Shown here: positions 16,730 to 25,242 of the stretch, in pieces | Position numbering within the stretch: position 1 is the stretch's first letter | How the letters are laid out: every line of letters begins with the position of its first letter | From: Flavobacterium sp. ACAM 123 | Lineage (GTDB): Bacteria; Bacteroidota; Bacteroidia; Flavobacteriales; Flavobacteriaceae | Direction: 5' to 3' | Length of the DNA stretch: 41,630 bases | Assembly: GCF_000264055.1 (NCBI RefSeq) | Contig: NZ_AJXL01000025.1 | Coordinates: forward strand, 4-41,633 | The notes under the pieces: generated by a model | Seen by the model: the letters and a program-made list of their open reading frames with translations, nothing else | Database searches by the model: none | Told to the model about the DNA's origin: nothing | Made by a program: the position numbers and the translations under genes

Positions 16730-17305
16730 ATGAGCAAAGGAGGAAAGTTAATCGTGTTTTCAGCACCTTCGGGATCTGGTAAAACAACGATAGTCAGACA
16801 TCTATTAAGCCAAGGAGATTTGAATCTAGAATTTTCTATTTCAGCAGCTTCTCGAGAATCAAGAGGCGAAGAAGCACATGGAAAAGATTATTACTTCATT
16901 TCAACTGAAGAATTCAAACAACATATCAAGAATGACGACTTTCTAGAATGGGAAGAAGTGTACAGAGACAATTTCTACGGAACTTTAAAAAGCGAAGTAG
17001 ACCGTATCTGGGCCAAAGGAAAAAATGTGATTTTTGATATTGACGTTGCAGGTGGCTTACGAATCAAGTCTAAATTTCAGGATGAAACATTGGCCGTTTT
17101 TGTAAAACCACCTAGTATTGATGAGTTAAAAATTCGTTTAAAAAAACGCTCCACCGAAAGTGAAGACAAGATCAATATGCGCATTGCAAAAGCATCGGTA
17201 GAACTCGCAACTGCCCCACAATTTGACGTAATTATTAAAAATTACGATTTAGATACTGCTTTGGAAGAAGCGCATCAATTGGTGAAGGATTTTGTAGCCA
17301 AATAG
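16730..17305 (+). CDS. gmk: Guanylate kinase
   Basis: Cytoplasmic enzyme phosphorylating GMP to GDP. The P-loop SAPSGSGKTT lies at residues 11-20, the GMP-binding SREXRGXE-type segment (SRESRGEEAHGKDYYF) at about 41-56, and the lid arginines in RLKKRSTESED near residue 135. The length of 191 residues is typical. In related genomes gmk is followed directly by nadD; here a four-helix-bundle gene sits between them. Confidence 0.96.
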   Translation: MSKGGKLIVFSAPSGSGKTTIVRHLLSQGDLNLEFSISAASRESRGEEAHGKDYYFISTEEFKQHIKNDDFLEWEEVYRDNFYGTLKSEVDRIWAKGKNVIFDIDVAGGLRIKSKFQDETLAVFVKPPSIDELKIRLKKRSTESEDKINMRIAKASVELATAPQFDVIIKNYDLDTALEEAHQLVKDFVAK

Positions 17306-17318
17306 TTGTTTTAGTGAC

Positions 17319-17345
17319 TAGTCCTAAGTCCCTAGTAATTCTTAG
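17319..17345. repeat. Left border repeat of the four-helix-bundle unit
   Basis: The stretch contains TAGTCCTAAG, TAGTAATT and CTTAG words. The reverse complement of the right border (TAGTCCTTAGTAATTAGTCC and onward) carries the same words, so the gene is bracketed by imperfect inverted repeats. Confidence 0.55.
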
Positions 17346-17368
17346 AACGTTAAATAAAAAGAAAACTT

Positions 17369-17731
17369 ATGAGCGGAGTTAAATCGTACAAGGAATTACT
17401 TATTTGGCAAAAAGGTATTAAAATAGTTCTGTTAGTTTATAAGCTGACAAAGTATTTTCCAGACGATGAAAAATACGCATTGACGAGTCAGCTGAAAAGA
17501 GCCAGCGTTTCAATCCCGTCCAATATTGCAGAAGGTTTTGGACGACAAACCGATAAATCATTTAATCATTTTTTAAATATTGCAAGAGGCTCCTTAAACG
17601 AAATAGAAACTCAATTAATTATCGCAAAAGAATTAGAATTTGTTAATAATGATAAGCTATTTAATGAGATTGTTTTCTTAATCGAAGAAGAAAGTAAGAT
17701 GATTAATGCCTTTGCGAGAAATTTAAAATAA
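17369..17731 (+). CDS. Four-helix-bundle protein (23S rRNA intervening-sequence type)
   Basis: A 120-residue protein with the S23/IVS signatures: LLIWQKGIKIVLLVYKLTK near the N-terminus, then LTSQLKRASVSIPSNIAEGF (residues 39-58). These proteins were first noted as ORFs inside intervening sequences of 23S rRNA genes; structural work shows four-helix bundles that form pentamers, and the function is unknown. It interrupts the gmk-nadD pair. Imperfect inverted repeats made of CTAAGGACTAAT-like words lie on both sides, suggesting it arrived as a unit. The reading frame is intact. Confidence 0.9.
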   Translation: MSGVKSYKELLIWQKGIKIVLLVYKLTKYFPDDEKYALTSQLKRASVSIPSNIAEGFGRQTDKSFNHFLNIARGSLNEIETQLIIAKELEFVNNDKLFNEIVFLIEEESKMINAFARNLK

Positions 17732-17782
17732 TTTTAAAGAGTTAGTCTTAAGCGAATTGATATTATTTAGAGGAGATCTCCA

Positions 17783-17822
17783 CTAAGGACTAATTACTAA
17801 GGACTATGGATCAATTACTAAG
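17783..17822. repeat. Right border repeat of the four-helix-bundle unit
   Basis: CTAAGGACTAATTACTAAGG (17783-17802) is a tandem of CTAAGGA words, followed by ATTACTAAG. The 12-mer CTAAGGACTAAT recurs exactly at 35157-35168 in the DUF58-moxR gap. Confidence 0.6.
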
Positions 17823-17833
17823 AACTTAAAAAA

Positions 17834-18457
17834 ATGAAAATAGGACTCTATTTCGGGACATTCAACCCCATTCATGTTGGGCACCTAATCATTGCCAATC
17901 ACATGGCTGAAAATGCAAACTTAGATCAGGTTTGGTTAGTTGTAACCCCACATAACCCTTTCAAGAAAAAAAGTAGCTTGCTTGACGACTACCATCGTCT
18001 GCAAATGGCCCACCTCGCTACTGAAAATTTTCCAAAATTAAAACCCTCCGATATTGAGTTCAAATTAACGCAACCCAATTATACGGTAACTACCTTAGTT
18101 CACTTAGAAGAGAAATACCCCAATCATGAATTTTCGTTGATTATGGGAGAAGACAACTTAAAGTCTTTATATAAATGGAAAAATTACGAAGTTATTTTAC
18201 AAAATCACGCCGTCTATGTATATCCAAGACTCGCCGCGAAGCAACAACCGGGCGAAGTAATTTCATCTGAATCGGAAAGTTTAGATTTAAAAAAAATCCA
18301 AGACTTAGGGCCAAAAGTACATTTAATTGATGCTCCAATAGTCGAAATTTCTTCTACTTTTATTCGAAAAAACATTAAAGAAGGAAAAAACATTCAGCCC
18401 CTTTTACCTACTAAGGTCTGGGAATATATTGATCATAATAATTTTTACAAGAAATAA
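17834..18457 (+). CDS. nadD: Nicotinate-mononucleotide adenylyltransferase
   Basis: Cytoplasmic enzyme of NAD synthesis that adenylates nicotinate mononucleotide. The nucleotidyltransferase motif GTFNPIHVGH is at residues 8-17 and the ISSTFIRK motif lies near residue 172. The length of 207 residues fits the family. The stop codon abuts the end of the convergent LysR gene with no gap. Confidence 0.95.
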   Translation: MKIGLYFGTFNPIHVGHLIIANHMAENANLDQVWLVVTPHNPFKKKSSLLDDYHRLQMAHLATENFPKLKPSDIEFKLTQPNYTVTTLVHLEEKYPNHEFSLIMGEDNLKSLYKWKNYEVILQNHAVYVYPRLAAKQQPGEVISSESESLDLKKIQDLGPKVHLIDAPIVEISSTFIRKNIKEGKNIQPLLPTKVWEYIDHNNFYKK

Positions 18458-19354
18458 TCACTCCAGTACAATTTTCAGTTCCGCTACTATCTCTTGAAAA
18501 GCGCTAATAAGATTGTCATTTTTGCCCGATAATAAAAAAACCTCCGTAGTAGGCATCTGCTTGCTGTCCCAAACTATTTGGAGTTTTTTATCCTGAATAA
18601 ATGGCTTAGCGTTACAATTCCACACTACCGCCACGCCTGTTTTTTTCGAAAGTGCTTCTAACATTTCGTACTCAGAAGGAATAATAAAATTAGAAATCAT
18701 CGAAGGCCTCTTTTTATTAAAAACGTGCAACCAAAACAATTTTACATGCGGAATACCTGAATCATGATTGTACCATTTTTGCTTGTTTAACCAATGTTCC
18801 ACATCCGTCAACTCTTTGGCTTTAATTTTGGACTTTACTGCTGAGGCATCAATATTAGATGATCCAACGATAATTTGTTTAATATACCCCACCTTCTTCT
18901 GGATCGTATCAAATGTGTCAAACTTTTTAGTTACGACCGCAAAATTTAGTTTTTTGTTGTCAACTAATTCAAAAAGCATTTCGTTTTCATGAAAACTAAA
19001 ATCGATATAATCAAATTTTGATAGTAAGGAAGTGCCGATACTACTGAACAAGTGCTTCGAAATTCCTACAGAAATTAAACTGTTCGTATTCAACGCCTTA
19101 GCTCTAAAACCGTTCTCCACGTTTTCCAGTCGGTCTAATGCTTCTATAATTAAATTATTGAGTAACTTAGCATATTCCGTTGGCTCGACGCCTTTAGATT
19201 TCCTATTAAACAATTTATAACCAACATGTGCCTCCAGCATTGATATCTGCTGGCTGACTGCTGGCTGACTGATAAACAACTCTTTAGCCGCTAATGAAAA
19301 GTTACCGTTTTTATAAACGGATTTAAACGTTCTGTACCATTCTAAATTTACCAT
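18458..19354 (-). CDS. LysR-family transcriptional regulator
   Basis: A 298-residue regulator with the N-terminal winged HTH (residues 1-60, including NFSLAAKELFISQPAVSQQI) and a C-terminal periplasmic-binding-protein-like effector domain. It is divergent from the DJ-1/PfpI protein and alcohol dehydrogenase genes, with a 86-bp shared promoter region containing a 14-bp palindrome. It probably regulates that pair and itself; the inducer is unknown. Confidence 0.92.
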   Translation of the reverse strand: MVNLEWYRTFKSVYKNGNFSLAAKELFISQPAVSQQISMLEAHVGYKLFNRKSKGVEPTEYAKLLNNLIIEALDRLENVENGFRAKALNTNSLISVGISKHLFSSIGTSLLSKFDYIDFSFHENEMLFELVDNKKLNFAVVTKKFDTFDTIQKKVGYIKQIIVGSSNIDASAVKSKIKAKELTDVEHWLNKQKWYNHDSGIPHVKLFWLHVFNKKRPSMISNFIIPSEYEMLEALSKKTGVAVVWNCNAKPFIQDKKLQIVWDSKQMPTTEVFLLSGKNDNLISAFQEIVAELKIVLE

Positions 19355-19373
19355 GATATAAATATATTTATTG

Positions 19374-19423
19374 CAAACATAATTTAAATTATTTTTAGTA
19401 ATACCATATTCGCCTTATCTTTG
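19374..19423. promoter_or_regulatory. Divergent promoters and LysR-type operator
   Basis: On the minus strand TATGTTTG (19374-19381) and on the plus strand TATCTTTG (19416-19423) are both TAnnTTTG elements, for the LysR gene and the DJ-1/PfpI gene. Between them ATAATTTAAATTAT (19379-19392) is a perfect palindrome overlapping the lysR -7 element, where an autorepressing LysR protein would be expected to bind. Confidence 0.6.
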
Positions 19424-19440
19424 AATAAAGAAATTAAAAC

Positions 19441-20205
19441 ATGAAGAAAATAGCATTATTTGCAATTATAGCATTAACCGCAGGTTGCATCGATGCAACC
19501 GCACAAAATAAAAAAGACATGAAAAAAGTATTATTCGTTCTAACTAGTCACTCAGAACTAGGGAACACTGGAGAAAAAACAGGATTTTGGATAGAAGAAT
19601 TTGCAGCTCCATATTATGAGTTAGCAGACAAGGGAGTGATCATTGATATTGCAACTCCAAAGGGAGGTCAACCACCTATTGACCCAAAAAGCGCAGATCC
19701 ATCTGCAGCGACAGAAGACACAAAAAGATTTGACAAAGACACTGAATTACAGGCTAAATTGAAAAACACACACAAACTAGTTGATGTTAAAGAGACAGAC
19801 TATGACGCTGTATTTTATCCAGGGGGCCACGGACCATTATGGGATTTAGCGACAGACAAAAACTCGATTGATTTAATTGCGGCTTTTTATACTAACGATA
19901 AACCAGTTGCATTTGTTTGTCATTCACCAGGAGCGCTTAAAAATGTAAAAGTGAACGGCGAATTCTTAGTAAAAGGAAAGAAACTCACCGGTTTTTCTAA
20001 TACGGAAGAAGCAGCAGTAGGTTTAACAGATGTTGTTCCATTTTTATTAGAAGATGCTTTACAAGCAAACGGAGCTACCTATTCTTCAATAGAAGATTGG
20101 CATCCTTATGCAGTACAAGATGGTTTATTGATTACAGGTCAAAATCCAGCTTCGTCTAAATTAGTTGCTGAAAAACTATTACACCAATTAAATACACAAA
20201 AGTAA
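19441..20205 (+). CDS. Exported DJ-1/PfpI (Hsp31-like) class I glutamine amidotransferase-fold protein
   Basis: A 254-residue protein of the Hsp31/PfpI type. The nucleophile elbow is AFVCHSPGAL with C160 and H161. E52 or E53 in GFWIEEFAAP and the GGHGP segment (H130) complete the usual active site. Members act as glyoxalase III, deglycase-like or chaperone proteins. The N-terminus (residues 1-23, ending ATAQN) looks like a signal peptide, with a possible LTAGC lipobox, so it is probably secreted or lipid-anchored, which is unusual for a family that is mostly cytosolic. A start at M27 would give the cytosolic form. It is followed one base later by an alcohol dehydrogenase gene. Confidence 0.85.
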   Translation: MKKIALFAIIALTAGCIDATAQNKKDMKKVLFVLTSHSELGNTGEKTGFWIEEFAAPYYELADKGVIIDIATPKGGQPPIDPKSADPSAATEDTKRFDKDTELQAKLKNTHKLVDVKETDYDAVFYPGGHGPLWDLATDKNSIDLIAAFYTNDKPVAFVCHSPGALKNVKVNGEFLVKGKKLTGFSNTEEAAVGLTDVVPFLLEDALQANGATYSSIEDWHPYAVQDGLLITGQNPASSKLVAEKLLHQLNTQK

Positions 20206-20206
20206 A

Positions 20207-21364
20207 ATGTTAAATTTTGAATTATATAACCCTACGAATCTTGTATTCGGAAAGGGACAAATAGAAAAACTAGGAGATCTTGTACCAAAAGGAGCTAAGA
20301 TATTATTAGCCTACGGAGGCGGCAGTATATTTAAAAACGGGATTCACGAACAAGTAATCAATAACCTTAAAGGACACGAAATTGTCGAGTTTAGCGGAAT
20401 TGAAGCTAATCCACATTTTGAAACTTTAATAAAGGCGGTTGCTATCGTTAAAGAACAAAAAATAGATTTCATACTTGCAGTAGGTGGTGGATCAGTAATT
20501 GACGGTGTGAAATTTATTTCTGGAGCTGTTAATTATGAGGGTGACCCAATAGAGATTTTGCAAAAACGCATCTTGATTAAAGAAAACGCAGTGCCTTTTG
20601 GAACAGTATTAACTTTGCCAGCAACAGGAAGCGAAATGAATTCTGGTGCAGTAGTTACTATTGAAGCGACAAAAGAAAAACTGGCATTCGGTGGTTCTGC
20701 TTTGTTTCCGAAATTCTCTATAACTGACCCAACAGTAATTCAGTCTTTACCAAAGAGACAATTGCAAAATGGTGTGGTTGATGCTTACACTCACGTGATG
20801 GAACAATACTTAACGTACCCGCATGAAGGATATTTACAAGATAGAATTGCAGAAGGAATTCTACAAACCTTAATTGAAATTGGTCCTAAGGTGGTAGAAA
20901 ACCCTAAAGATTATGCTTTAGCATCTAACTTCATGTGGAGTTGTACTATGGCGTTAAACGGATTAATACAAAAAGGGGTACCTAGCGACTGGGCAACCCA
21001 TATGATTGGTCATGAATTGACTGCTATGTATGGAATCGATCATGCACGTACCTTAGCTGTAATCGCACCAAGTTTATACAAAGTTATGTTTGAAACCAAA
21101 AAAGAAAAACTGACACAATACGGAAAACGTATTTTCCATCTAACCGGAACTGACGAGGAGATCGCAAATGAGGCAATCAATAAAACAGTTGAATTTTTCC
21201 ATACCATGGGAATGGATACTAAATTATCTGATTACACAAAAGACTATGATAAAACCGCTGATTTTATCGTTAACCGTTTTGACGAAAGAGGTTGGAAAGG
21301 TTTAGGCGAAAAGCAAAATATCACCTTAGACAAAGTGAAATCTATCGTTGAAATGAGTTACTAG
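20207..21364 (+). CDS. Iron-type alcohol dehydrogenase (YqhD/BdhA-like)
   Basis: A 385-residue group III metal-dependent alcohol dehydrogenase. The cofactor loop ILAVGGGSVIDG lies near residues 90-101. The metal ligands are in VDAYTHVMEQY and in WATHMIGHELTAMYGIDHAR. Architecture and the start LNFELYNPTNLVFGKG resemble NADPH-dependent aldehyde reductases such as YqhD. One base separates it from the DJ-1/PfpI gene, and a terminator follows. Together with the LysR gene it suggests removal of reactive aldehydes; this is inference from family and layout. Confidence 0.92.
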   Translation: MLNFELYNPTNLVFGKGQIEKLGDLVPKGAKILLAYGGGSIFKNGIHEQVINNLKGHEIVEFSGIEANPHFETLIKAVAIVKEQKIDFILAVGGGSVIDGVKFISGAVNYEGDPIEILQKRILIKENAVPFGTVLTLPATGSEMNSGAVVTIEATKEKLAFGGSALFPKFSITDPTVIQSLPKRQLQNGVVDAYTHVMEQYLTYPHEGYLQDRIAEGILQTLIEIGPKVVENPKDYALASNFMWSCTMALNGLIQKGVPSDWATHMIGHELTAMYGIDHARTLAVIAPSLYKVMFETKKEKLTQYGKRIFHLTGTDEEIANEAINKTVEFFHTMGMDTKLSDYTKDYDKTADFIVNRFDERGWKGLGEKQNITLDKVKSIVEMSY

Positions 21365-21393
21365 TTTAAAGTAATGAAAAACCGACATATAAT

Positions 21394-21432
21394 AAAAAGG
21401 CGTTCTTGAATCAAATTCTAGGACGCCTTTTT
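21394..21432 (+). terminator. Rho-independent terminator after the alcohol dehydrogenase gene
   Basis: AAAAAGGCGTTC pairs with GGACGCCTTTTT over 12 bp with one G-T pair, and the loop contains a second short GAAT/ATTC stem. T-rich sequence follows. Confidence 0.88.
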
Positions 21433-21611
21433 TGCTAACACCAAAACAAAACCAACTAATTCAAATCTCATATAATGCTAAATAACTTAATTTATAGTGA
21501 GTTATAACGTTAAATAAATATCTATATTGCATAAATTTATAATATGTTTTAATTTTTTGTAATTTTTTGCTTTTTTTTCATGGCAAAGCCTGCAGTATGA
21601 CTTGTTATTTT

Positions 21612-21643
21612 TTGTTTAATCAATCCATTTTTAAGTACTTTTG
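21612..21643 (+). promoter_or_regulatory. gpsA promoter with -33 and -7 elements
   Basis: TTTG (21612-21615) lies about 20 bases before TACTTTTG (21636-21643), matching the Bacteroidetes TTTG-N(17-23)-TAnnTTTG pattern. The ATG is 18 bases further on. The remaining gap from 21433 holds AT-rich sequence with no gene. Confidence 0.6.
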
Positions 21644-21661
21644 GTTAAATTTAATAAACAG

Positions 21662-22657
21662 ATGAACGGAAAAATAAGATTTGCAGTTATTGGCGGTGGA
21701 AGTTGGGCAACAGCAATAACAAAAATGTTGTGCGTAAATCTTTCTGAAGTTTCGTGGTATATGCGAAATGAACCGGCAATTGAACACATAAAAAAACACA
21801 AACACAATCCAAACTATTTAAGTTCTGTTGAATTTGATACCAAAAAATTAAAGCTAACAAGCGATATTAATGAAGCAGTTGCCTATGCCGATTATATTAT
21901 CTTCGCCATACCTTCTGCTTTTTTAAATGGCGAATTGGAAAAACTAACTGTTTCGCTAGAAGACAAAGTGATCTTCTCTGCTATCAAAGGAATTGTTCCT
22001 GAAACGAGTATGATTGTAGGAGAGCATTTTCACTTTAAATATGACCTCCCTTATCATAACATTGGCGTTATTACAGGTCCATGCCATGCTGAAGAGGTGG
22101 CGTTAGAGCGTCTATCCTATCTGACCATCGCCTGCGGTGATGCCGAAAAAGCGAAAATAGTAGCAGAACATCTATCAGGGAATTACATCAAAACGAAGAT
22201 TACTGATGATATCATAGGAACTGAATACGCCGCGATGCTTAAAAATATTTATGCTATAGCTGCAGGAATGGCTCACGGTTTAGGCTACGGAGATAATTTC
22301 CAGTCCGTTTTGATGAGTAATGGAATTCGGGAGATGAAAAAATTCATCAAGAAAGTCCATAAAATGAAGCGTAACATTAATGATTCGGCTTATTTAGGTG
22401 ATTTATTAGTGACCGGATACTCTATTTTCTCCAGAAATAGGATGTTTGGAAATATGATTGGAAAAGGATACACCGTAAAAAGCGCCATGATGGAAATGAG
22501 CATGGTTTCTGAGGGGTATTACGCCACGAAAAGCGCTTACAAACTCAATCAAGGCTATGGTGCAAAAACGCCTATTATAGATGCCGTTTACGAGATTTTA
22601 TATGAAGGAAAAGACGCCAGAGCCGTCTTCAAGAAATTGACAGATAAACTTGATTAA
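21662..22657 (+). CDS. gpsA: NAD(P)-dependent glycerol-3-phosphate dehydrogenase
   Basis: Cytoplasmic enzyme making sn-glycerol-3-phosphate for phospholipid synthesis. From ATG 21662 the protein has 331 residues; an upstream TTG at 21641 lies inside the promoter and is unlikely. The Rossmann motif VIGGGSWATA is at residues 9-18, the substrate-binding SAIKGI segment near 110, and the catalytic AAMLKNIYAIAAGMAHGLGY near residue 190. Confidence 0.95.
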   Translation: MNGKIRFAVIGGGSWATAITKMLCVNLSEVSWYMRNEPAIEHIKKHKHNPNYLSSVEFDTKKLKLTSDINEAVAYADYIIFAIPSAFLNGELEKLTVSLEDKVIFSAIKGIVPETSMIVGEHFHFKYDLPYHNIGVITGPCHAEEVALERLSYLTIACGDAEKAKIVAEHLSGNYIKTKITDDIIGTEYAAMLKNIYAIAAGMAHGLGYGDNFQSVLMSNGIREMKKFIKKVHKMKRNINDSAYLGDLLVTGYSIFSRNRMFGNMIGKGYTVKSAMMEMSMVSEGYYATKSAYKLNQGYGAKTPIIDAVYEILYEGKDARAVFKKLTDKLD

Positions 22658-22696
22658 ACAATATTTACTATTCTTTTAATTCAACCGTAAAATAAT

Positions 22697-23449
22697 ATGA
22701 CCATCCCTTTTCTTAAAAGAAGCAATGCTTTCTGTAGCATCACTCTTTTTTTATTCTGTTTTTTGACGTTTTACAACGCTTCCGCTCAAGAGATTAGCGG
22801 ACAAGAATTATTGGGAAAAGCAATCCATTATCACGACCAAAAAGGCAACTGGGACAATTTTAAAGGCAAACTTTCTGTAGTTATGGAAATGCCTAACGGG
22901 AATGAGCGAATAAGTGAAATAAGTATTGATTTGACAAATCAGTATTTTAAACTTAGCACGGTTAAAAACGACAAAACAGTTGAATACGTTGTAAATAATG
23001 GTAAATCCATATTTAGCCTGGATGGTAAAAAGGAGTTTACCGAAGAGGAAGTGAAGACTTTTAATCTTACCGAAGCACGAGCTCAATTCATGCAAAACTA
23101 CTATACTTACTTGTACGGGTTACCCATGAAGCTTAAAGACCCCGGAACCATTATTAATTCAGCGGTAGAAAGAAAGAATTTTTTGGGTAAGGAATATCTC
23201 GTTTTAAAAGTCAAATACGAAGAGGGTATAGGTAGCGATTCCTGGTATTTTTATTTTGACCCTAAAACTTATGCTTTAAAAATATACCAGTTTTACCATG
23301 ATGAAACTAAAAATGATGGTGAATATATCGTTCTAAGTGGCGAAGAAAAGTTTTCTGGAATCAAAATACCCAAAGTTAGGGTTTGGTACTTCAACAAAGA
23401 CGGAAGCTATTTAGCGACAGATACCTTGAAAAAGGTTAACGATTTATAA
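22697..23449 (+). CDS. Exported LolA-like protein, DUF6503-like
   Basis: A 250-residue protein with a signal peptide (about residues 1-30, ending YNASAQ). The body begins QELLGKAIHYHDQKGNWDNF and contains YLVLKVKYEEGIGSDSWYFY, which I recognise as a Flavobacteriaceae family with an outer-membrane lipoprotein sorting (LolA-like) fold, now named DUF6503 from memory. It is likely periplasmic or surface-exposed; the ligand is unknown. It lies 39 bp after gpsA and ends at a strong terminator. Confidence 0.75.
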   Translation: MTIPFLKRSNAFCSITLFLFCFLTFYNASAQEISGQELLGKAIHYHDQKGNWDNFKGKLSVVMEMPNGNERISEISIDLTNQYFKLSTVKNDKTVEYVVNNGKSIFSLDGKKEFTEEEVKTFNLTEARAQFMQNYYTYLYGLPMKLKDPGTIINSAVERKNFLGKEYLVLKVKYEEGIGSDSWYFYFDPKTYALKIYQFYHDETKNDGEYIVLSGEEKFSGIKIPKVRVWYFNKDGSYLATDTLKKVNDL

Positions 23450-23479
23450 AAAATGTCCGCTAATTCTTGCAGTAAAAAT

Positions 23480-23526
23480 AAAAAGCAGCTATCTCCTTTC
23501 AAATAAAGGGATAGCTGCTTTTTTTA
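23480..23526 (+). terminator. Rho-independent terminator
   Basis: AAAAAGCAGCTAT (23480-23492) pairs with ATAGCTGCTTTTT beginning at 23511, and T residues follow. It lies between the LolA-like gene and a convergent gene and can also act on the minus strand because of its A-run. Confidence 0.88.
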
Positions 23527-23544
23527 TGATAATTCCGGACATCG

Positions 23545-23952
23545 CTATCTTATGATAATTCCGTCAACAAATAAAATAGGCACTTCTTCCACCGAAGCTA
23601 CGTTGATAGAATCCGCTTTAAATACAAATTTTTTATCGTGTAATTTATCTTCAATGAAAAAGGTAACCATGAATTCATTGTTGAGCACTAAAACGCTTTT
23701 TTCTAACATTTCAATTTTTACCACCGACACTGGAGGTACTTCCACAAAGGCATGTCGCAATAATGATGTTTTTTTCATTTCGCCATCAATGGTTCCAAAT
23801 GCTTTAGAAACAACCATCACGCTTTCGATAAGAAAATCACTATCATTCACTAAATAAGCATACCATACTTTTTCCATAAAGTCGTCACTCCATTCTTGGA
23901 CTGCGGCTACGAAAACGTTCTCTACTTCGGGGATAATAATATCTTTTTTCAT
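23545..23952 (-). CDS. Conserved protein of unknown function
   Basis: A 135-residue acidic cytoplasmic protein without signal peptide, membrane segment or known motif. It starts MKKDIIIPEVENVFVAAVQE and is strand-rich, ending ILFVDGIIIR. I recall similar unnamed proteins next to pheS in Flavobacteriaceae. It is read toward a terminator and away from the intergenic repeat at 24009. No function is assigned. Confidence 0.7.
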   Translation of the reverse strand: MKKDIIIPEVENVFVAAVQEWSDDFMEKVWYAYLVNDSDFLIESVMVVSKAFGTIDGEMKKTSLLRHAFVEVPPVSVVKIEMLEKSVLVLNNEFMVTFFIEDKLHDKKFVFKADSINVASVEEVPILFVDGIIIR

Positions 23953-24008
23953 TGCTCCTGTTTTGCCTCGATGTCTCGAAGCACTTATATTGTATAATTC
24001 AGTATTCC

Positions 24009-24090
24009 TAGCCCAGATAGAAGTGAAAATCCTTTTCTTGTTTTTCTTTAAAACAAAAAAAGATCGTAACGAATAGCTGGAAATAGATCC
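24009..24090. repeat. Bipartite intergenic repeat, copy 2
   Basis: The left end (24009-24036) begins TAGCCCAGATAGAAGTGAAA and runs into TCCTTTT, matching copy 1 (13734) at 24 of 28 positions. The right end contains GTAACGAATAGCTGGAAATA, which aligns partly with the right end of copy 1. The central part is A/T-rich and unrelated. Confidence 0.6.
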
Positions 24091-24108
24091 AAAATCTTTT
24101 TTAAATTT

Positions 24109-25128
24109 TTAAATAGTGGCTTTAAACTGCTCTAAAAAACGCACATCGTTCTCATAGAACATACGAATATCACCAATTTGATAGTTCAACATAGCGATTC
24201 TTTCAATTCCCATTCCGAAAGCGAAACCAGTGTATTCTTCTGGGTCGATACCGCAATTTTTAAGGACATTAGGATCTACCATCCCACATCCACCAATTTC
24301 TAACCAACCGGTTCCTTTGGTAATTCTATGATCGGTTTCGGTTTTTAAACCCCAATAAATATCAATTTCGGCACTAGGTTCCGTGAACGGAAAATAAGAG
24401 GGTCGCAGGCGTATTTTTGATTTTCCAAACATCTCTTTAGTAAAATGCAGCAAGGTTTGTTTCAAGTCGGCAAAAGAAACATCTTTATCAATATACAAGC
24501 CTTCTACTTGGTGAAAAATACAGTGCGAACGGGACGAAACGGCCTCGTTACGAAAAACTCTTCCTGGAGAAATCGTCCTGATAGGTGGTTTATTTTCCTC
24601 CATGTACCGTACCTGAACCGATGAAGTGTGCGTGCGCAACAAAATATCTGGATCAGTCTGGATGAAAAAGGTGTCTTGCATGTCCCGTGCCGGATGGTAT
24701 TCCGGTAGGTTTAATGCTGTAAAATTATGCCAGTCATCTTCAATTTCTGGTCCTTCAGAAACATTGAAACCAATATTAGAAAAAATATCAATAATCTGGT
24801 TTTTAACCAATGAAATAGGGTGACGGGAGCCGATAGTTATGGGTTCAGACGAACGCGTCAAATCACCGTAAAACCCTTTAATTTCTTCTTTGTTTTCAAA
24901 AGCTTCCTGGATGCTTTTTACTTTTTCTTCAGCAGAAGATTTTAGCAAATTAATTACCTGTCCAAATTCTTTTTTTTGGTCATTAGGCACATTCTTGAAC
25001 TCAGCAAAAAGATCTTTTAAAAGTCCTTTGCTACCAAGAAATTTAATTCTGAATGCTTCTAATTCTGCTTTATCTTGTGTAGAGAATGCTTGCGCTTCCC
25101 CAATATATTCTTTTATCTTGTCTATCAT
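24109..25128 (-). CDS. pheS: Phenylalanyl-tRNA synthetase alpha subunit
   Basis: Class II synthetase subunit that forms an alpha2-beta2 enzyme with PheT. The coiled-coil N-terminal region covers about residues 1-90. The class II motifs include [12 protein letters not shown], the motif 2 region [22 protein letters not shown], and motif 3 [14 protein letters not shown] near the C-terminus. The start is taken at [13 protein letters not shown] (25128); an ATG two codons upstream at 25134 is equally possible and gives 341 residues. pheT is not in the window. Confidence 0.96.
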   Translation of the reverse strand: MIDKIKEYIGEAQAFSTQDKAELEAFRIKFLGSKGLLKDLFAEFKNVPNDQKKEFGQVINLLKSSAEEKVKSIQEAFENKEEIKGFYGDLTRSSEPITIGSRHPISLVKNQIIDIFSNIGFNVSEGPEIEDDWHNFTALNLPEYHPARDMQDTFFIQTDPDILLRTHTSSVQVRYMEENKPPIRTISPGRVFRNEAVSSRSHCIFHQVEGLYIDKDVSFADLKQTLLHFTKEMFGKSKIRLRPSYFPFTEPSAEIDIYWGLKTETDHRITKGTGWLEIGGCGMVDPNVLKNCGIDPEEYTGFAFGMGIERIAMLNYQIGDIRMFYENDVRFLEQFKATI

Positions 25129-25150
25129 TTTCATGCAATAATTGAGAGTG

Positions 25151-25158
25151 CAAATTTA
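25151..25158 (-). promoter_or_regulatory. -7 promoter element for pheS
   Basis: The minus strand reads TAAATTTG, a TAnnTTTG match about 20 bases before the start codon, giving a very short leader. The gap upstream contains tandem GTTTAAAGTT-like words (25173-25202). Confidence 0.5.
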
Positions 25159-25242
25159 CAAAAATTTGTTTCAGGTTTAAAGTTTAAAGTTCAAAGTTTA
25201 ACCAGTAGCTGCATCTGTTCATGCTATTCTATCACAAAAGGA

